Source: SAR92 clade bacterium H921 (lineage in GTDB: Bacteria; Pseudomonadota; Gammaproteobacteria; Pseudomonadales; Porticoccaceae). Taken from it: a stretch of 64,000 bases of DNA. Position 1 is the stretch's first letter; each line of letters opens with the position of its first letter. This document shows positions 46,029 to 54,345 of this stretch, piece after piece. The notes below the pieces were generated by a model, which saw only the letters and a list, made by a program, of their open reading frames with translations, did not search any database and was not told the DNA's origin. The position numbers were made by a program, and so were the translations under genes. The stretch lies in NCBI GenBank assembly GCA_025153755.1, contig JAOALD010000003.1, forward strand, positions 434,001-498,000, in the 5' to 3' direction.

Positions 46029-47168
46029 CTAGTAGCCACTTAAAAGTGCAAAACGGTCTGTATGGTAACTATTATCCCCGAACATAATCTGTGCGGATCG
46101 TGCCCTTTTTATAAAGAAGCCGATATCATATTCATCGGTCATGCCAATACCACCATGCATCTGAATCGCTTCGTTGGTTGCTAACTCGGCAATCTCGCAA
46201 AGCTTGGCCTTAGCAATACTGGCTAGAGCCGGTGACTTATCGTCACCCTCGTCGATTGATTGCAAAGCTTTTAGCACCACCGATTTACAGAGCTCAACCT
46301 CACTCCACCAATGGGCAGCTCGATGCTGCAGGGCCTGAAATGAACCAATTAAAACACCAAATTGTTTGCGCTCTTTAAGGTACTGGAGTGTCACATCAAA
46401 AGTCTCTTGAGCAATACCTAACAGCTCTGCTGCAAGATAAATATTTCCAGCGTCCAACGTGGCGCTAAGCGCGTTAAAACCATAACCCTCAGCGCCAAGC
46501 AATCCAGACTCAGCCACCTCTACATTATTAAAGCTTATCTCCGCATAGTTACGAGTGTCGGTCATTACAGTCCGATCCACTCCGATTCCTGTAGCTGTGC
46601 GATCGACAACAAACAGGCTAATACCAGTCATATCTCCGGGCTCGCCCCCTGTTCGTGCCGCTACAATCAGTTTATCGGCGGTGCTCCCATCGGCAACAAA
46701 GCGTTTGGCTCCATTAAGAACATAGCCGCCTTCTCGTTTGGTTGCAGTCATACTTATCTGCGTTGGTGCGTGATGAATTTTTTCATCTATAGCCAGTGCG
46801 GTAGTGATTTCACCTCTGGCAATGGCTCCTAATAGTTCTGATTTCTGCGCTTCATTACCCGCCGAATTAATCGCAGTGACACCTAAAATTGCTGTGGCAA
46901 ACAGCGGTGAGGCTGTTAGAGTCCGACCGCTTTGCTCAACAATCTGCCCCATTCCCACATGGCCAAACCCTAGGCCACCACAGGCCTCCGGAACCAATAT
47001 TGCAGCCCAGCCCATATCAACCATTTGTGACCATAGATTATCTGCATAGCCAGTTTGACTGCCTGCATCGCGTTGCTTGCGTAATTCTGCCAGGGGGGCA
47101 AATTCAGCTAAAAACCCCTGAGCTGATTCTTTGAGCATCTGCTGCTCTTCATTTAAAACTAGCGCCAT
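46029..47168 (-). CDS. Acyl-CoA dehydrogenase, probably the partner subunit of a heteromer
   Basis: A 379-residue acyl-CoA dehydrogenase family protein with N-terminal helical domain (LNEEQQMLKESAQGFLAEFA), middle beta domain and C-terminal MHGGIGMTDEYDIG. Near the C-terminus, where many family members have an EGT/EGG glutamate, this protein reads IMFGDNSYHT, so that catalytic base is missing. The adjacent gene at 47211 keeps the glutamate. Such adjacent unequal pairs form alpha2beta2 enzymes in steroid and cholate side-chain degradation in actinobacteria and proteobacteria; that this pair does so is inference. Confidence 0.87.
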   Translation of the reverse strand: MALVLNEEQQMLKESAQGFLAEFAPLAELRKQRDAGSQTGYADNLWSQMVDMGWAAILVPEACGGLGFGHVGMGQIVEQSGRTLTASPLFATAILGVTAINSAGNEAQKSELLGAIARGEITTALAIDEKIHHAPTQISMTATKREGGYVLNGAKRFVADGSTADKLIVAARTGGEPGDMTGISLFVVDRTATGIGVDRTVMTDTRNYAEISFNNVEVAESGLLGAEGYGFNALSATLDAGNIYLAAELLGIAQETFDVTLQYLKERKQFGVLIGSFQALQHRAAHWWSEVELCKSVVLKALQSIDEGDDKSPALASIAKAKLCEIAELATNEAIQMHGGIGMTDEYDIGFFIKRARSAQIMFGDNSYHTDRFALLSGY

Positions 47169-47210
47169 AGTTCTGTACCTTTCAATTCTGTTGGTGCTCT
47201 CGCCACCATT

Positions 47211-48389
47211 CTAGCCGAGGCCGAGGATATTTTTGGCAATCACATTTAGCTGAACTTCTGAGGTTCCCCCTTCGATTGAGTTACCTTTGGTGCGCAGCCA
47301 GGTGCGAGGCAACCAACCATTAATAGCCGCTTCGCCATCCCATATCATGCCATCGCTACCGTTAATTTTAAGCAGAGTTTCAAAACGTCGTTTGTTGAGT
47401 TCAGTACCGTAATACTTCAACATTGCCGAGGTAGCGCCTACACCGCTGCCGGATTTAACTTCGTCGGTTACGCGCTCTGCGGTCAATGCGAAACAGGCGC
47501 CGTCAATTTCCCACTTTGCGACTTCAGCTCGCAGCATTGGATTATTCATACGACCCTGCTCAACACCCAATACTCGAGATGCCGTCTGGCTCATAGTTTC
47601 AGCGCCCGCCTCAGACATACCCATACCGCCGATCATTTCGCGCTCATGAGTTAGTAAATATTTAGCAATAGTCCAGCCCTGGTTTATCTCGCCCACCACC
47701 TGATCTTTTTCAACACGCACATCATCAAGAAAGGTTTCACAAAATGGTGAACTACCAGAAATTAGTTTTATCGGCTTGGGAGTGACACCCGGCGTCAACA
47801 TATCGAATAACACCAAACTTATACCCATCTGTTTCTTAGCTTCGGAATCAGTGCGCAGTAAACAGAACATCCAGTCAGCTTTATCACCATAAGAGGTCCA
47901 AACTTTTTGGCCATTGGCGATAAAGTGATCCCCTCGGTCTTCACCCTTAGACTGCAAGCCGGCCAGATCCGAGCCAGCGCCCGGTTCAGAATAGCCCTGA
48001 CACCAGCGAATCTCACCACGAACAATCGGTGGCAAATGCTGCTGCTTGAGCGCCTCTGAGCCGAATTTAAGCAGTGCCGGACCAATCATCCAGATACCGA
48101 AACTATCGAGCGGCGAGCGGGCGTTGATACGAGACATCTCTTCTCGCAAAATTTTGTGCTGAGCTTTGTCCAAACCTCCGCCACCATATTCCGTTGGCCA
48201 ATCTGGTGCTGTCCAGCCTTTAGCACCCATACGCTCCATCCATTGTTGCTGTTCTTTACTCTCGAAAGTAAAATTACGACCGCCCCAACACATGCCCTCG
48301 CCACCTTTGACAGGTTCGCGCATTGATGGGGGGCAGTTTTCTTCTAGCCAATCCCTAGTTTGTTGCCTGAAAGTTTGTAAATCAGTCAC
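47211..48389 (-). CDS. Acyl-CoA dehydrogenase with intact C-terminal glutamate
   Basis: A 392-residue acyl-CoA dehydrogenase. Motifs: WCQGYSEPGAGSDLAGLQ (about residues 125-142) and NGQKVWTSYGDKADW (about 152-166) for FAD/substrate, and the C-terminal NSIEGGTSEVQLN carrying the catalytic-type glutamate. It begins with GTG preceded by GGGAGA. It is the first gene of the minus-strand cluster, divergent from tesB, and forms a likely heteromeric pair with the gene 42 bases downstream. Confidence 0.92.
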   Translation of the reverse strand: MTDLQTFRQQTRDWLEENCPPSMREPVKGGEGMCWGGRNFTFESKEQQQWMERMGAKGWTAPDWPTEYGGGGLDKAQHKILREEMSRINARSPLDSFGIWMIGPALLKFGSEALKQQHLPPIVRGEIRWCQGYSEPGAGSDLAGLQSKGEDRGDHFIANGQKVWTSYGDKADWMFCLLRTDSEAKKQMGISLVLFDMLTPGVTPKPIKLISGSSPFCETFLDDVRVEKDQVVGEINQGWTIAKYLLTHEREMIGGMGMSEAGAETMSQTASRVLGVEQGRMNNPMLRAEVAKWEIDGACFALTAERVTDEVKSGSGVGATSAMLKYYGTELNKRRFETLLKINGSDGMIWDGEAAINGWLPRTWLRTKGNSIEGGTSEVQLNVIAKNILGLG

Positions 48390-48637
48390 TATAGTCTCCC
48401 GCTGAGTCGCCTGATATGAAGAATAAGGAATCTCAATAAAGTCGTGTTTTGCAAGGTATTATTAATAAATTGAACTTACAGTATGTTATTATATCTTTCA
48501 AGTATAACTCTATAAAATACGGGTATTTGCGTGGCTTATAAAGGCATTTCAGGTACCCTAACGGCATTCGTAACAAGCCTGACAAAGTTATACAAAAACG
48601 GGTATCAAAGATCGCCAAAAATCAGGAAGCATACCAA
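48390..48637. other. Divergent promoter region acyl-CoA dehydrogenase / tesB
   Basis: A 248-base AT-rich region between two divergent lipid genes. It contains a bipartite element at 48480-48509 that recurs upstream of the double-TetR regulator gene (annotated separately). No gene is supported inside it. Confidence 0.6.
48480..48509 (+). promoter_or_regulatory. Bipartite element shared with the double-TetR promoter
   Basis: AGTATGTTATT (48480-48490), nine bases, then AAGTATAACT (48500-48509). The same two blocks, eight bases apart, occur at 52540-52512 on the minus strand before the double-TetR gene. The second block contains a TATAAC -10-like hexamer (48503-48508) pointing to tesB. The two AGTAT cores are direct repeats 21 bases apart. 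It is best read as a regulated promoter/operator common to both sites. Confidence 0.6.
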
Positions 48638-49525
48638 ATGAGTAAAGCGCTACAGCAATTACTGGATGTTCTATCACTGGAAAAAATTGATACTAACATT
48701 TATCGCGGAGTCACACCTGAAACTACCAACAAGCGAGTATTTGGTGGCCAGGTATTTGCCCAAGCCATGCGTGCAGCCCAAGACACGGTAGATCAGGAAC
48801 GTATGGTCCACTCCCAGCACGCCTACTTTTTGCGCCCTGGTGACCCCATGCTACCGATTCTTTATGAGGTTGATGCAATCCGCGACGGCGGTTCTTTTAC
48901 AACCCGCCGCGTGGTGGCCTCCCAGCGCGGTAAGGCTATATTCAATACCGAACTCTCATTTCAAATAATGGAGTCGGGGTTATCTCACCAAGCAGATATG
49001 CCCAACTGCGTGGGACCGGAGGGACTCGAAGACGACAGCGTGCGCTGGGCCAAACTAGCACTCTTAATGGCGGAGAAAGACAAAAAAAGATCCAGTATTA
49101 ATCGGCCATCCTTGCGTCCAATACAGATACGCTCCGTGAATCCGGTGGACTATCAAAACCCTGAGCCTAGAGCTCCTGAACAGCTTGTTTGGATCAAGGC
49201 ATCAGCCTCCTTAAAAGAAATGGGCGTAGCGGAAGACCCAGGGTTACATAGAGCAATTCTTGCCTATGCCTCAGACTTTAATCTGATGGGCACCTCAATG
49301 CTTCCCCATGGAGTCAGCTTTATGAATCCTAAGCTACAGCCTGCCTCGTTAGATCACTGCATTTGGTTTCACGATGAATTTAAAACCGATGAGTGGTTGC
49401 TCTATGTGATGGACAGCCCTCGCTCTAGCCATTCCCGCGGGCTGAGCCGCGGGTCTTTCTTTAGCCGCGACGGTCGTCTAGTCGCTAGTACCATCCAAGA
49501 AGGTTTGATACGCCTACATCAATGA
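48638..49525 (+). CDS. tesB: Acyl-CoA thioesterase II
   Basis: Double hot-dog thioesterase of 295 residues that hydrolyses medium and long acyl-CoA to free acid and CoA. Typical TesB features are RVFGGQVFAQAMRAA (about residues 33-47), the HSQHAYFLRPGDP stretch (about 58-70) and the C-terminal active-site region SLDHCIWFHDEF (aspartate near residue 244) followed by SPRSSHSRGLSRGSFFS. It is divergent from the acyl-CoA dehydrogenase cluster and shares with the regulator gene a bipartite upstream element. Confidence 0.94.
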   Translation: MSKALQQLLDVLSLEKIDTNIYRGVTPETTNKRVFGGQVFAQAMRAAQDTVDQERMVHSQHAYFLRPGDPMLPILYEVDAIRDGGSFTTRRVVASQRGKAIFNTELSFQIMESGLSHQADMPNCVGPEGLEDDSVRWAKLALLMAEKDKKRSSINRPSLRPIQIRSVNPVDYQNPEPRAPEQLVWIKASASLKEMGVAEDPGLHRAILAYASDFNLMGTSMLPHGVSFMNPKLQPASLDHCIWFHDEFKTDEWLLYVMDSPRSSHSRGLSRGSFFSRDGRLVASTIQEGLIRLHQ

Positions 49526-49586
49526 GCAATCGCGTCGCCGAATACAAATGGTGCCACCTCAAAGTAGTTACTGAGCGATATCTGAA

Positions 49587-50015
49587 CTAGCCCTTATTCA
49601 CTAAAACTGCTTCTAGTGCCTGTCTTAGCGACGCTGGAATGGCGACCGACTTAGCGCTAGCACGATCGACAAAGACATGGGTAAAGGTACCCTCCGCTGA
49701 TGCTGTGGCTTGCCCCTGCTGAAAAATTGCAATGCCATATTCCACAGAACTATTGCCCAGCTTATTGACTCTAAAACCCGCCTCAATAGCCTGTGGGTAG
49801 GCGATTGGTGATCTGTATTGGCAGGACGATGCAACCACAAAACCAATAATATCGCTGCTATGAATATCCAAGCCACCCTCTTCGATTAGGTACTTGTTCG
49901 CTACCGAATCAAAATAGCTGTAATACACAACATTGTTTACATGGCCATAAATGTCATTGTCCATCCATCGGGTGGTAATGTCGGTAAAGTATGGGTAGCT
50001 GGTACGTTTAGTCAT
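49587..50015 (-). CDS. Hot-dog acyl-CoA thioesterase (4HBT family)
   Basis: Single hot-dog domain protein of 142 residues, 4-hydroxybenzoyl-CoA thioesterase/YbgC-like. The catalytic-type aspartate and helix start are in TTRWMDNDIYGHVNNVVYYS (about residues 16-35). The ATG at 50015 is used; a TTG one codon earlier abuts the upstream stop. It begins 3 bases after the iron alcohol dehydrogenase gene, so the two are co-transcribed. Substrate is unknown. Confidence 0.88.
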   Translation of the reverse strand: MTKRTSYPYFTDITTRWMDNDIYGHVNNVVYYSYFDSVANKYLIEEGGLDIHSSDIIGFVVASSCQYRSPIAYPQAIEAGFRVNKLGNSSVEYGIAIFQQGQATASAEGTFTHVFVDRASAKSVAIPASLRQALEAVLVNKG

Positions 50016-50018
50016 CAA

Positions 50019-51176
50019 TTAAAACGCCTTTTGGTAGATTGCGAGCGCGTCTTCATGGCTGACATCCCGCGGATTGTTCACTAATAAGCGCTGTTGCAAC
50101 ATGGCCTCATCTGCCAACATTTCTATATCAGCGTGCGCAATATTCATCTGACGCAGCTGGGTCGGTAAACCGAAGTCTTCGGCCAAACTTAAAAAATAGG
50201 TCGCCAAGAGCTCCGAAACCTCAAGCTGATCGATGGGTAAAACTGCATTAGGCATAATAATGGCGGCTAGTTCCCTGTAGTTGTGTCCTGCATTAGGGGC
50301 ATTAAATCGCAACACATGGGGTAGTACCAGAGAGTTACTGAGGCCATGGGGAATATGATAATTACCTCCCAATGGATAGGCTAATGCATGAACGGCAGCC
50401 ACCGGTGCATTGGCAAATGCCTGACCTGCCAGCATAGCACCCAATAACATAGCTTCTCGTGCCACAACATTTGTGCCCTGCTTAACTGCAACTTCAATAT
50501 TGCCAGCCATTAGCCGCAGTGCTTCACGAGCCAACATATCGGACAATGGGTTTTTTTTATGCCGGCTGGTAAATGCCTCTATCGCGTGTACCATAGCATC
50601 AATGCCAGTAGCGGCAGTGACCGCTGGCGGTAAACCTATAGTAAGGGTTGCATCGAGAATTATTTTATCGGCCAGTAATGTGCGACTTACCACACCGGCC
50701 TTGGTGGTTTCGCCCGTAGTAATAATTGACACCATGGTCGCCTCAGAACCAGTGCCCGCAGTAGTCGGTACCTGAATCAAAGGCAATCGCCCACTGGTAA
50801 TCTGATCGACTCCATAAATATCTGTCAGTGACTGCTGGCCTTTAATTAATACCGCTAGCAACTTAGCAACGTCCATAGAGCTCCCGCCGCCAAAACCGAT
50901 CACCCCGTCACAGCCAAATTCTTGCGCGGCAACAACTGCATCTGTCACTACAGATTCAGGCGGATCAGCAACAACATCGGAGTAAATACTGAGAGTCACA
51001 TGATTCGACTCAAGATTTTTAATCGCCCCGTCTAGAAGGCCAAGCTGAACAATACCTGGGTCAGTAACAATGAGCACCCGTTGCATACCCATAGCCGCAG
51101 TTATATCACCAAGCCGCTGGGAGGTTTCTGCGCCAACCAGCACATCGGGAACCACACTGAAAGAAAATTCATTCAT
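50019..51176 (-). CDS. Iron-containing alcohol dehydrogenase
   Basis: Type III (iron-dependent) alcohol dehydrogenase of 385 residues. GFGGGSSMDVAKLLAVL (about residues 95-111) binds NAD(P), and the metal ligands fall in GIDAMVHAIEAFTSRHKKN (about 190-210, aspartate/histidine) and in GNYHIPHGLSNSLVLPHVL (about 275-293). It oxidises or reduces an unidentified alcohol/aldehyde. It is transcribed with the hot-dog thioesterase and lies directly downstream of the double-TetR gene (34-base gap), so it may be in the same regulated unit. Confidence 0.92.
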   Translation of the reverse strand: MNEFSFSVVPDVLVGAETSQRLGDITAAMGMQRVLIVTDPGIVQLGLLDGAIKNLESNHVTLSIYSDVVADPPESVVTDAVVAAQEFGCDGVIGFGGGSSMDVAKLLAVLIKGQQSLTDIYGVDQITSGRLPLIQVPTTAGTGSEATMVSIITTGETTKAGVVSRTLLADKIILDATLTIGLPPAVTAATGIDAMVHAIEAFTSRHKKNPLSDMLAREALRLMAGNIEVAVKQGTNVVAREAMLLGAMLAGQAFANAPVAAVHALAYPLGGNYHIPHGLSNSLVLPHVLRFNAPNAGHNYRELAAIIMPNAVLPIDQLEVSELLATYFLSLAEDFGLPTQLRQMNIAHADIEMLADEAMLQQRLLVNNPRDVSHEDALAIYQKAF

Positions 51177-51210
51177 AGACTGTCACCCCTTTTTCACTCT
51201 TATTAAAAGT

Positions 51211-52482
51211 TTACTTTGCCGACAAACCATTGATAAACAGATGGAAATAAGATGCAGATAATTCAGGAGCATTTGCATTCGCTACCCATTCCGCCAGATT
51301 AGCACTTGCTTCTACGGCACCTGACAGGACATGCTGGGCTACATCTGCATCTATTTTGCGCAATGTACTATCATCAAAGCCCTGACGAATATAGGCACCT
51401 AGTTTTCCACTATTTGTTTTTGTCTCTTTTAAAATCTTTTTACGGTGCTCTTCATCTAAAGATGGCAACGATCTATACCGAATTAGCGGCCCCTGGTCGG
51501 TAAACTGAACATTAAATAAATAGCGTAAAGACAACTCAACTTTCTTAAGTCCTGTCACTTCAACTGTTCCTGCCGCAGTGAGTAGGTTTTTTTCAACGGT
51601 CAACGTACGGTTGAAACATTGATATAAAAGCTCTTCTTTATTTTTTATATGATAGTAAAAAGCGCCTTTTGTCACATCTAGCAGGCTGGCAATCTCATCT
51701 AGGGAAGTACCTTTAAAACCTTTTTGATTAAACTGAGTTGTACCAACTCGACAAAAGGCTTCGCGCTTTAAACGATTTTGAAAACCGCGGTCAAAGCTAT
51801 CCAATGATAGGTTGCTGGGTTCGGGAAATTCAATATCACTAAACTCATGATGTTGCTGTGATAAACCATTCACCAAAATATCCAGCACTGCTTTAATTAT
51901 GGGCTCAGGGTTAGTGGCATGGGAGCGCTTAAGCCAGACGGGAAACCACTGCGGAATAGCAAAAATACCTGTACAGATAACTGCCGGATCGAGATTTTCA
52001 ATTACACCTTCTTCAATACCCTGGCTGACCATTTTTTTACACAGGTCAAACACCTCCTGCCACCGGTTTTTAATATCTGCGGCATGGGCTTCATCCAACG
52101 AAGATATTTCAGCGAGCATAGCAAAATGAGGTGCTACTCCATTTAAAGCTTTAACATATTGATCAAAATGCCCCTGCACCATAGCCACAATTTTTTCTAA
52201 CCCATTGCCCTCTAACGCAGCCGCCTGCTGTGCCTGAGCCAGCCACATATCGCAGCTAGAGACATAGCATTGATAAATTAAATCCTCTTTGGTTTTTACA
52301 TAGTAGTAGACGCAGGTTTTAGTCAGCTTCATGCTATTGGCAATATCGGTCAATGTTGTGGCTCGAGACCCCTGCCAATTAAATAGACCGGCGGCTTCAG
52401 ATAGGATCGACTGAAATTTGCGTTGGCGTTGATAACCTTTGGAAAACGGAGACCTCGCACTGTTGGTAATAATTGAGCTCAT
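51211..52482 (-). CDS. Fused double TetR/AcrR transcriptional regulator
   Basis: A 423-residue protein, about twice the length of a usual TetR regulator, with two DNA-binding domains. The first helix-turn-helix lies near residues 38-70 (TTLTDIANSMKLTKTCVYYYV), the second near 255-290 (TSLDEIASLLDVTKGAFYYHI); each is followed by a helical ligand-type domain. The halves are related but clearly different. It is therefore a covalent pseudo-dimer or a two-effector repressor. Neighbouring lipid genes and the shared upstream element suggest that it regulates itself and acyl-CoA genes, with an acyl-CoA ligand as a guess. No ribosome site is evident. Confidence 0.9.
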   Translation of the reverse strand: MSSIITNSARSPFSKGYQRQRKFQSILSEAAGLFNWQGSRATTLTDIANSMKLTKTCVYYYVKTKEDLIYQCYVSSCDMWLAQAQQAAALEGNGLEKIVAMVQGHFDQYVKALNGVAPHFAMLAEISSLDEAHAADIKNRWQEVFDLCKKMVSQGIEEGVIENLDPAVICTGIFAIPQWFPVWLKRSHATNPEPIIKAVLDILVNGLSQQHHEFSDIEFPEPSNLSLDSFDRGFQNRLKREAFCRVGTTQFNQKGFKGTSLDEIASLLDVTKGAFYYHIKNKEELLYQCFNRTLTVEKNLLTAAGTVEVTGLKKVELSLRYLFNVQFTDQGPLIRYRSLPSLDEEHRKKILKETKTNSGKLGAYIRQGFDDSTLRKIDADVAQHVLSGAVEASANLAEWVANANAPELSASYFHLFINGLSAK

Positions 52483-52511
52483 TAATTCGGCTTATGCTTT
52501 CTTAGTTCAAT

Positions 52512-52540
52512 AGTTATACTTAGGAGAAGAATAACATACT
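52512..52540 (-). promoter_or_regulatory. Bipartite element upstream of the double-TetR gene
   Basis: On the minus strand AGTATGTTATT, eight bases, then AAGTATAACT. The TATAAC in the second block is a good -10 and would start transcription about 24 bases before the ATG at 52482. A TTGAGT lies 19 bases upstream of that hexamer. Both blocks match the element at 48480-48509, supporting autoregulation by the encoded protein. Confidence 0.6.
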
Positions 52541-52552
52541 CAACTACTAGTA

Positions 52553-53311
52553 CTACAGTGCAGTGTAAACCATTTTTACCGAGGCGATGACCAGCACAGC
52601 CGCAAGTATTTTCCGCAAGGTTAGCGATGAGGCTCGATGAGTTACAAGCGCCGCCCCAAATAGACAGCCGACAAAGGCGGCAACTACCAACCATCCTGCC
52701 CCCATAGGCCATGGTTGGCCGCTAAAAGCATAGCCCGCCATGCCACTAATGGAATTAAGTAATATGAAACCTGCGGCTACGGCCGTACTCTGGCGAATCG
52801 AGCACCAACCAAATATCAATACAATTGGGCTTAAAAATACACCACCGCCGATACCGGTTAGACCTGCCGAGAAGCCAAGAATCGCGCCCACCAGCAAAAC
52901 CACAATCATGGGTGGCTGATGAGTCGACTCAACGACCTTGTTGGTCAAAAGCATACGTGCAGCTGCTAACAGCAGCATAAGGCCAACCAATAACTGATAA
53001 GGCTCAGCATCAATTTTGATTAGACCCCCAATAAAAGCCAATGGCGTAGAAGCTATGACCAACGGCCAAAACAAGTTGTACGGCATTAGTTTATAAGGTT
53101 GCAATCGGTATAGCAGCCACGAGGTTACAACAACATTCATTAATAATGCCGCGGGTCGCATTTCTTCAGGCAATAACCCCCACAGCGCCATCGCGGCCAG
53201 ATATCCCGATGCGCCACCATGGCCCACGGAGGAGTAAAGTACGGCCATAAGGCAGATAGTAATAAGCAGTATAATGGGGTATTGAAAAGCAAAAATTGTC
53301 TCGAGAGCCAC
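52553..53311 (-). CDS. TauE/SafE family transporter
   Basis: Membrane protein of 252 residues with about seven or eight hydrophobic segments, and family-typical LYSSVGHGGASGYLAAMAL (about residues 26-44) and GFSAGLTGIGGGVFLSPIVL (about 140-159) repeats. The TauE/SafE family exports sulfite, sulfoacetate or related anions. It is the last gene of the molybdenum cofactor operon, 5 bases after moaA, so export or import of an oxyanion or sulfur compound linked to cofactor synthesis is possible but unproven. Confidence 0.87.
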   Translation of the reverse strand: MALETIFAFQYPIILLITICLMAVLYSSVGHGGASGYLAAMALWGLLPEEMRPAALLMNVVVTSWLLYRLQPYKLMPYNLFWPLVIASTPLAFIGGLIKIDAEPYQLLVGLMLLLAAARMLLTNKVVESTHQPPMIVVLLVGAILGFSAGLTGIGGGVFLSPIVLIFGWCSIRQSTAVAAGFILLNSISGMAGYAFSGQPWPMGAGWLVVAAFVGCLFGAALVTHRASSLTLRKILAAVLVIASVKMVYTAL

Positions 53312-53316
53312 AGGCG

Positions 53317-54321
53317 TTAGCCTCCGGTCATATTCATAAATCGCACAATATCAACTTGCTCTGGGTCAAAGTAATGGCGTTCTGGTTTGTTGGCGATAGC
53401 CGCCACAATTTTGGTTTTTAATAACTCATTATCACCCGGATGGGCTCGTAATATTTCACGTAAATCTAAGCTGTGTTCGTTACCCAAGCAAAGCAGTAGA
53501 CGGCCCTCTGCAGTCATTCTCACTCGATTGCAGGACTCACAAAAATTATTCGACATGGGTGAGATAAAGCCAATCTTAGACTGACTATTCGCTACAGATA
53601 CATATCGTGAGGGGCCGCCAGTGGTTTCCGCACTGTCGACTAGCGTAAATTCTTTAGCCAGCTGTTGACGGACTTGGCTACTGGTAATCTGTGTATTGAC
53701 TCGTTCATGAGAGGTGATTTCTCCTAAAGGCATTTCTTCAATAAATGAAATGTCCATACCTCGATCTACGGCAAAGTGTGCCAGATCGAGCACCTCATCA
53801 TCATTAAAACCAGCGAGAATAACCGCGTTTAATTTGATTTTTTTAAATTGCGCTGAAGCTGCGGCGTCAATACCCGCCACAACCTGATCCAAATCACCCA
53901 CACGAGTAAGCTCTTTAAACCGGTCGCGCCTTAGGCTATCTATACTGATGTTAATCCTAGACATGCCCGCATCTTTTAGGGGCTGCGCCATCGTGGGTAG
54001 ATACACACCATTGGTTGTCATAGTCAGTTCATCAAGGCCAGGTAAGCGGGCTATCGAACTAACTAGTTTAAGAATATCACGTCTAATAAGTGGCTCGCCG
54101 CCGGTTAAACGAATCTTACGCACGCCTAACTCCACAAACGCGACGGCTGTATCGCGGACCTCTTCAAGACTCAATATCTGTCGCCTTGGCAAAAACGTCA
54201 TATCCTCTGCCATGCAGTAGTTGCAGCGAAAATTACAGCGATCAGTTACCGACAGACGCAAGTAATCTACAGTGCGCCCAAAGGGGTCAATAAGAGGTGC
54301 CCTGTGTCCTAATGTATTCAA
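53317..54321 (-). CDS. moaA: GTP 3',8-cyclase (molybdenum cofactor biosynthesis)
   Basis: Radical SAM enzyme of 334 residues catalysing the first step of molybdopterin synthesis, GTP to 3',8-cyclo-7,8-dihydro-GTP. The N-terminal cluster is C-x3-C-x2-C in CNFRCNYC (about residues 29-36); the C-terminal cluster cysteines appear in FCESCNRVR and later LLLCLGN (about 260-280). It does not end in the usual GG exactly but in NMTGG, which does match MoaA's C-terminal GG. It is 24 bases downstream of moeA. Confidence 0.96.
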   Translation of the reverse strand: MNTLGHRAPLIDPFGRTVDYLRLSVTDRCNFRCNYCMAEDMTFLPRRQILSLEEVRDTAVAFVELGVRKIRLTGGEPLIRRDILKLVSSIARLPGLDELTMTTNGVYLPTMAQPLKDAGMSRINISIDSLRRDRFKELTRVGDLDQVVAGIDAAASAQFKKIKLNAVILAGFNDDEVLDLAHFAVDRGMDISFIEEMPLGEITSHERVNTQITSSQVRQQLAKEFTLVDSAETTGGPSRYVSVANSQSKIGFISPMSNNFCESCNRVRMTAEGRLLLCLGNEHSLDLREILRAHPGDNELLKTKIVAAIANKPERHYFDPEQVDIVRFMNMTGG

Positions 54322-54345
54322 CGTCTGCTCTGGGATTTAAGTGTA

